DNA from: Dipylidium caninum
Taxonomy: Eukaryota > Platyhelminthes > Cestoda > Cyclophyllidea > Dipylidiidae
Assembly (NCBI GenBank): GCA_017562135.1
Contig: QEYB01000766.1
Location: 496,001 to 560,000, forward strand
Length of the DNA stretch: 64,000 nucleotides
Direction: 5' to 3'
Shown here: positions 50,323-64,000 of the stretch, piece by piece
Layout: every line of letters begins with the position of its first letter
Position numbering within the stretch: position 1 is the first letter of the stretch
Program-made: the position numbers and the translations under genes
Notes under the pieces: generated by a model
Database searches by the model: none
Told to the model about the DNA's origin: nothing
Seen by the model: only the letters and a program-made list of their open reading frames with translations

Positions 50323-51088
50323 GTGCCACGCACGATTTGCTGGTGCCTTTACTCGGAGGATATGAATATTAATTCAAAGAACGACATTGCAAACCCATAT
50401 CAGTAACCAGATTTAGACCACAGCTTGCGATATTTTTAGGATCAGATTCTATTGGGTTTTATTTTGTGTAATTAAGTTTGTGAAGGCTTTTACTTTTTTT
50501 ACCATTTATGACATTCTGAAAGGATTTCACACACTGACATATCTTTTGATATTTAAACTGCTGTAAGTTGGTATATGTTTTTATGTTGCAAGGTATGCAA
50601 TTATACTGTGTACGTTGCAGAAACCCTTGAGTTCCCAGAGTACTCTTTCGAAAAGCTTGGTAACTTTTTTCGGCGTAGTATAATTCTCAGTATTTGAGGA
50701 TTTTGCGTCATGCGAGCATACGTATTGTGCTGGATATTATATGGATAACAGGACTCATTCTTTGCGGCCCGTTTCGGTATATCTTGTTACATACTCCTTA
50801 AATTTAGTTTCATTCTCTTGTATAAACATGGTGATATTGTAATGATATCCCTATTGAGAACACTATTAGTGAAGTCTGTTTCATCTTCGAAAGTAAGCCT
50901 CAATTTCAACTTCATTCTGCTCTTAGTCTAGGGGAACGTTGTTTTTCATACTCGGAGTGATTTCCATCATATTTTTTGACCATGATGTGAAGGACGCTGC
51001 CTCTGATCACCGTATCTATCTTTCTTATATCATCTCATTTTGATTGTCATAATATCAGCAATTTATAATCCTTAACTCTTTACTGTAG
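50323..51088. other. Unassigned region before the first recognised ZnT exon
   Basis: AT-rich; no membrane-segment exon could be recognised here. Confidence 0.5.
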
Positions 51089-60490
<9,402 letters not shown>

Positions 60491-61630
60491 CTATTTTCTC
60501 TTTTGTTTGATAATTTTATGCTTCATTCGCGGTTCCTTTTTGTATTCACTTTCCTCCTCCACCTTTCTACCCCTTAGTCGATTAAAGTGGCGTGAATGTC
60601 TTTCTGGCCTCCGGTTTGTACCCATTGATTCTTCGCCTTTGGGTAACCTGATGAGTACAGGCTGTTATCCCCTACTAGGTGTTGTCTAATTGCAAACTGT
60701 GAACTTTGCTTGGTGGACGTCGCGGAGTGTGGGCGTGGTTCGCCGTAATCGGGCGTGGCGTTCCTCGTGAGTGGATACAGAAATCGCATAGTCTCACAGG
60801 CCAAGGAATACTTTATGCAGCCCTTTGCACGAATAAAAGGGAAATGTAAGCTCGGCGGGGAAGGGAAGTATTTTGCAGCCGTATGACAAATTCAAAATAT
60901 AAACATGGTGCTGGAAACGAGATTGAATAGAGCATTAGACGGGGAGAGATGGAAGGGAAGGGGGAGGGTCGCCCCTACTGGCCGAGGATGGGCGTGGTGC
61001 ATGCTGATTGCCGAAAGGCGGCCCTCAGTAGACAGTGTCGTTGGTTTTAAGGCACAAGAGTCCATTCCCAGTGGATTGGGTCACTCCCGCCGCCTGTTTG
61101 TACGAAGGAAGAAGTCAGGGTTGTCCCAACCACACTTAACTCCTCCGACAATCTGGCTCACCAGCGATGGATTCTCCGAGAACGCTCCGTCAACCTTAAA
61201 CGGCCTACTTTTGCATGCCTTTGCGAAGTTTCGTTGTTACCCTATCTACGGGCTTCAACCGCGATTTCTCGTTGCTTTAATTCAATTCTGACCTGTGTCA
61301 AATGGCATCACTCATGACAACCCCGCAGCGCCTCTTACCTGTGTGTCACGTGCAGTAGCAAAGACTTGAGATTTAAGGGTGCCTCCTCCAAACTTAGTTG
61401 TCTGCCAGTCGGGGCGTACCAAATCACCAGTGTCGCCTGAATTTCTGCCCAATGACGGGCAATAAAGTGACAAACAGATGTACTACAAACAATGTTAACT
61501 GGAATACGTTGGAACCCTCGGGCAAAGGCATTCAGAGGAGATGGTTGAGTCGAATCGCATCCAGCTTAAAGCACGATAACTGAAAGCGCTTACTGGTGTG
61601 ACTACTTATTTTGCTTCTTGAGATGACAAT
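60491..61630. other. Convergent intergenic region between ZnT5 and the kinase
   Basis: Starts with the ZnT5 3' UTR. The open frame at 60905-61291 has no recognised family and is probably chance. Confidence 0.5.
60832..60837 (+). terminator. Poly(A) signal of the ZnT5 gene
   Basis: AATAAA about 340 nt after the stop codon, in GCACGAATAAAAGG. Confidence 0.6.
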
Positions 61631-62762
61631 TTATATATGTTCCACGATATTGACTACCTCTGTTTCCAAGACATTGAGTCGTGGCCTCTCTCGTTGCGTA
61701 ACCCTCCGGCAAAGTGAGACGGCGCGCCGGATCGTCGGCTGTTCCTCCGGCATCCGCACCCAATCGTGTTGAAGACATTCTCGGACGCTCGGCCGATCTC
61801 TGCAAATGCCCGAAATCGGTTGTTCTTTTTCACACATGAAAAGACGGATAGTAGAATAAACAGGTAGAGAGTTCGGACACCACATACTTTGGTTCCTTCT
61901 TGAGGATACTCCGGATGAAATGTTTCGCCTCGTCCGAGGCATCACAGATGCCATCATCATCGAAGTTGTAACGGCAGTTAACAATATTCGTTGTTACTTC
62001 CCCTACTGCCAAGACTCTATCGAAGGGGGCTGACTGGGGACATTCGAAAGGAGTGATCCCAGACAATCTGAAAATGTTAACATTCCGGTTCAGTGAGGCA
62101 AGCAAAATCACCCTCTTTCACTGATCGCTGAAGTTCCTTTGAACTTCACCCAGATTTAATTGGCTGCTCCACCTTGACCTTGACGCCGCGGATACGGGTA
62201 GGTGGTGTAAAGCGGTTGCACAGCGACAACCGCTCCGCCTAACATAAACATGACCTGTCTCTACGATTAAGACTTAATTATTTGCATTTAGAGGCAAGAG
62301 TGACAAATTTTACTTGTCAGCTGTAGGAAACACTTGAGCTGCAACTAAGTGACACGGCACTTTTGCTGACGCGAAAAGAGGAGGGTGCAGAGAGCTGGCT
62401 GGCGCCGGTGAGACGCCACTTACAGTTCATAAGCGATGACTGCAACACTCCAGATATCCGTGGTGAAACTCTGGTTATCGTAGTTAATTGTTTCCGGAGC
62501 AGAGTAGGTGTAGGTGCCGCCCATTTGTCGACGAGGTCTGATCGGATCGTAGAAATATGCCAGTCCGAAGTCGATGATTTTCAGCCGATATCCCGAAGGT
62601 TCCACCATCATCACGTTCTCCGGCTTTAAATCCAGGTGGAGTACTGAGTGAGCCTGGATATGTTCCAGACCGAGAAGCACCTGACGAATTATAAGGGCGC
62701 TCTTCATTTCGTCCAAGTTGTCTTCCGCAATGACGCGTTCGTAGAGAGCTCCACCACCAACA
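61631..62762 (-). CDS. MLCK/DAPK-like (CaMK-group) protein kinase, C-terminal part
   Basis: Ser/Thr kinase catalytic C-lobe in three minus-strand exons: 62424-62762, 61888-62067 and 61631-61799, joined in phase 2 each time. Visible motifs: GGGALYERV (end of the hinge), HLDLKPEN catalytic loop (Leu in place of the HRD Arg, as in MLCK and titin-type kinases), IDFGLA, SAPET (APE), DIWSVAVIAYELLSG, and RPSVRECLQHDWV closing the kinase fold. Only about 40 residues follow before the stop, rich in Arg, with no clear Ig/FN3 domain. The N-lobe (glycine loop, VAIK lysine) was not found and may lie past 62762 or outside the window. The exact member (MLCK, titin-like, TRIO, STK17) cannot be set from this part. 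Confidence 0.85.
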
Positions 62763-64000
62763 CTGGATGGTCACAGGATAAGAGATTTTCAATGTATTTA
62801 TGCTACTGACATGTTTAAGTATATATTACAGTAGGTCAGTTTGAATGGCTCGAGATGCGACTCGGGGATGTCCAATCCACCACAAATTCCCCCAAACCGT
62901 CAGTGAAGCCGATACCAGATTGGTCATCTCCGCACTCTTTCCAAGAATGGGGGCACGAGGAGGTGAATTCACTTCCTCGCACCAACCCCATTCGCTGGAC
63001 GTGATGGATTTGGAAGAGAGAACAGTAAATCTCTCACAAGCAAGTTTATAACGTACCGTCGTACCGTCATTTGGCGGTGAGGGCATTTCGCTTGAATAGC
63101 CTCCGCTATACCTATGCTTCATACGTACTTCACTCAGCTCACCTGCCTCCGAATGTTAAATGCGTAGAAAAGAAGCCGCAGTTCCCTGACTCGGTCCCGC
63201 AGAGCCGGATAAGTTGCTGAGCACACACACACACACTGTGATTTTTATGTGCAGATGCTTTAAAACTCACAGCACAAAATTGAGTTGTCTTTAGCAGTAA
63301 GTTCTCACACATTAAGTCTCGTTTTTCTGAGTGATCGCGGTGAAGAAGCAGTGGTTTTGACATCACAACAAATAGAGGCCAGAGTTTTGAGGACTCAAGC
63401 CTAATTTGGTGCTCGCCGAGAGGACACCCATCCAGCCCTTCGTGCCCTCCCAGCACCATTTTAACGCAATTTGTGACGCCTCCTGGCAGAGTTGTTGATC
63501 TTCACCGTCCGTTCCCACACTCTCTGTCACTTGCTCCACTCCGTCAGCGGGATGCGACTTTCCGCAGCCTCATCGTGCGCCTCGTGGTGCACGAGTTCAG
63601 AGGAAGTAAGAAAGCCTTTTCCCGACGAATTCTCTTCTCTCGTGGTTCCAGTATTCTGGTGATGCTTGGACAATTCACGTTCTCTGGTGCCAAAATCGGA
63701 CTCCCCTCCGCGGCGAGAACCATCCTGCAACCCTAATTTTGCCTCAAGTCAGGTCAGTTGATTTCACATAGTGCAGTCACTTATTAATGGAGACTTGGGA
63801 AAGAGCGGACGAGTTGCACATTTACTGATGACCTCCTTCTGTGCGTCAACCAAATTAGCTTGCCTGGGTGTAAGAGCAGACCGTGAAGATGTGACCACAC
63901 CTTCTCGCTCGACGTGTAAGGCGTGGTCGACGGTGACCAGGGAATTTGTGGCTCTTGACCCCCAGTTATGTGGCAACAGTCAAGAAAATTCGACTGAATT
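62763..64000. other. Upstream of the kinase C-lobe, weak exon candidates
   Basis: A minus-strand candidate exon at 63143-63216 has a TGTGCTCAG acceptor, a CAG|GTGAGC donor and one open frame reading ALRDRVRELRLLFYAFNIRRQ apart from its first residues. Another open stretch at about 62850-63000 follows a TCCAG. Neither shows kinase N-lobe motifs. A CA run lies at 63222-63236. Confidence 0.3.

Noticed and set aside
60905..61291. Plus-strand 128-codon frame after the zinc transporter
   Set aside because: It lies downstream of the poly(A) signal, with no recognisable motif or neighbouring exons.

Overview
The window is animal nuclear DNA: multi-exon genes with GT-AG introns, AATAAA-type poly(A) signals, mariner-type transposon debris and no operonic bacterial ORFs. 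Exon structure was worked out by matching reading phase across splice sites and by recalled family alignments; no search was run. The mix of multi-kilobase introns with very small ones (33, 58, 71, 72 nt), and a closely spaced gene pair with a trans-splice-like acceptor just before the second start codon, fits a flatworm (tapeworm or fluke). The species is not established.

Layout. Bases 1-1358 hold no recognised gene. A single plus-strand gene for an ADAM10/Kuzbanian-type membrane metalloprotease fills 1359-31127 in ten coding exons and encodes about 967 residues; its large introns carry two mariner remnants (14.7-15.6 kb and 23.9-24.9 kb). At 35.5-36.6 kb two phase-compatible plus-strand exons of unknown ownership look like the 3' end of a gene. 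On the minus strand, EIF2B1 (eIF2B alpha, 38772 to about 39958) is followed after only 92 nt by an ENPP6-like ectophosphodiesterase (36862-38679) in which every metal ligand is kept but the nucleophile position is cysteine. A two-exon thiol dioxygenase (ADO, 40961-42424) lies on the plus strand, followed by a second mariner copy (43.4-44.4 kb) almost identical to the one inside the ADAM10 gene. PCF11, the mRNA 3'-end processing scaffold, occupies 45921-49283 on the minus strand. An SLC30A5/ZnT5-type zinc transporter runs from about 51.1 to 60.5 kb on the plus strand; its N-terminal exons are not identified and its histidine loop contains an apparent one-base frameshift. The C-terminal part of an MLCK/DAPK-like protein kinase is on the minus strand at 61.6-62.8 kb.

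Most genes are housekeeping or cell-surface functions: shedding of membrane proteins (ADAM10), choline-phospholipid turnover (ENPP6-like), translation control (EIF2B1), oxygen-dependent thiol oxidation (ADO), transcript cleavage (PCF11), secretory-pathway zinc loading (ZnT5; ADAM10 and ENPP are zinc enzymes of that same pathway) and calmodulin-family signalling. The most interesting points are the Cys-for-Ser/Thr ENPP, the possible EIF2B1-ENPP operon, a symmetric exon carrying the probable ADAM10 furin site, a 33-nt in-frame intron in PCF11, and the orphan exon pair beside the ADAM10 tail.
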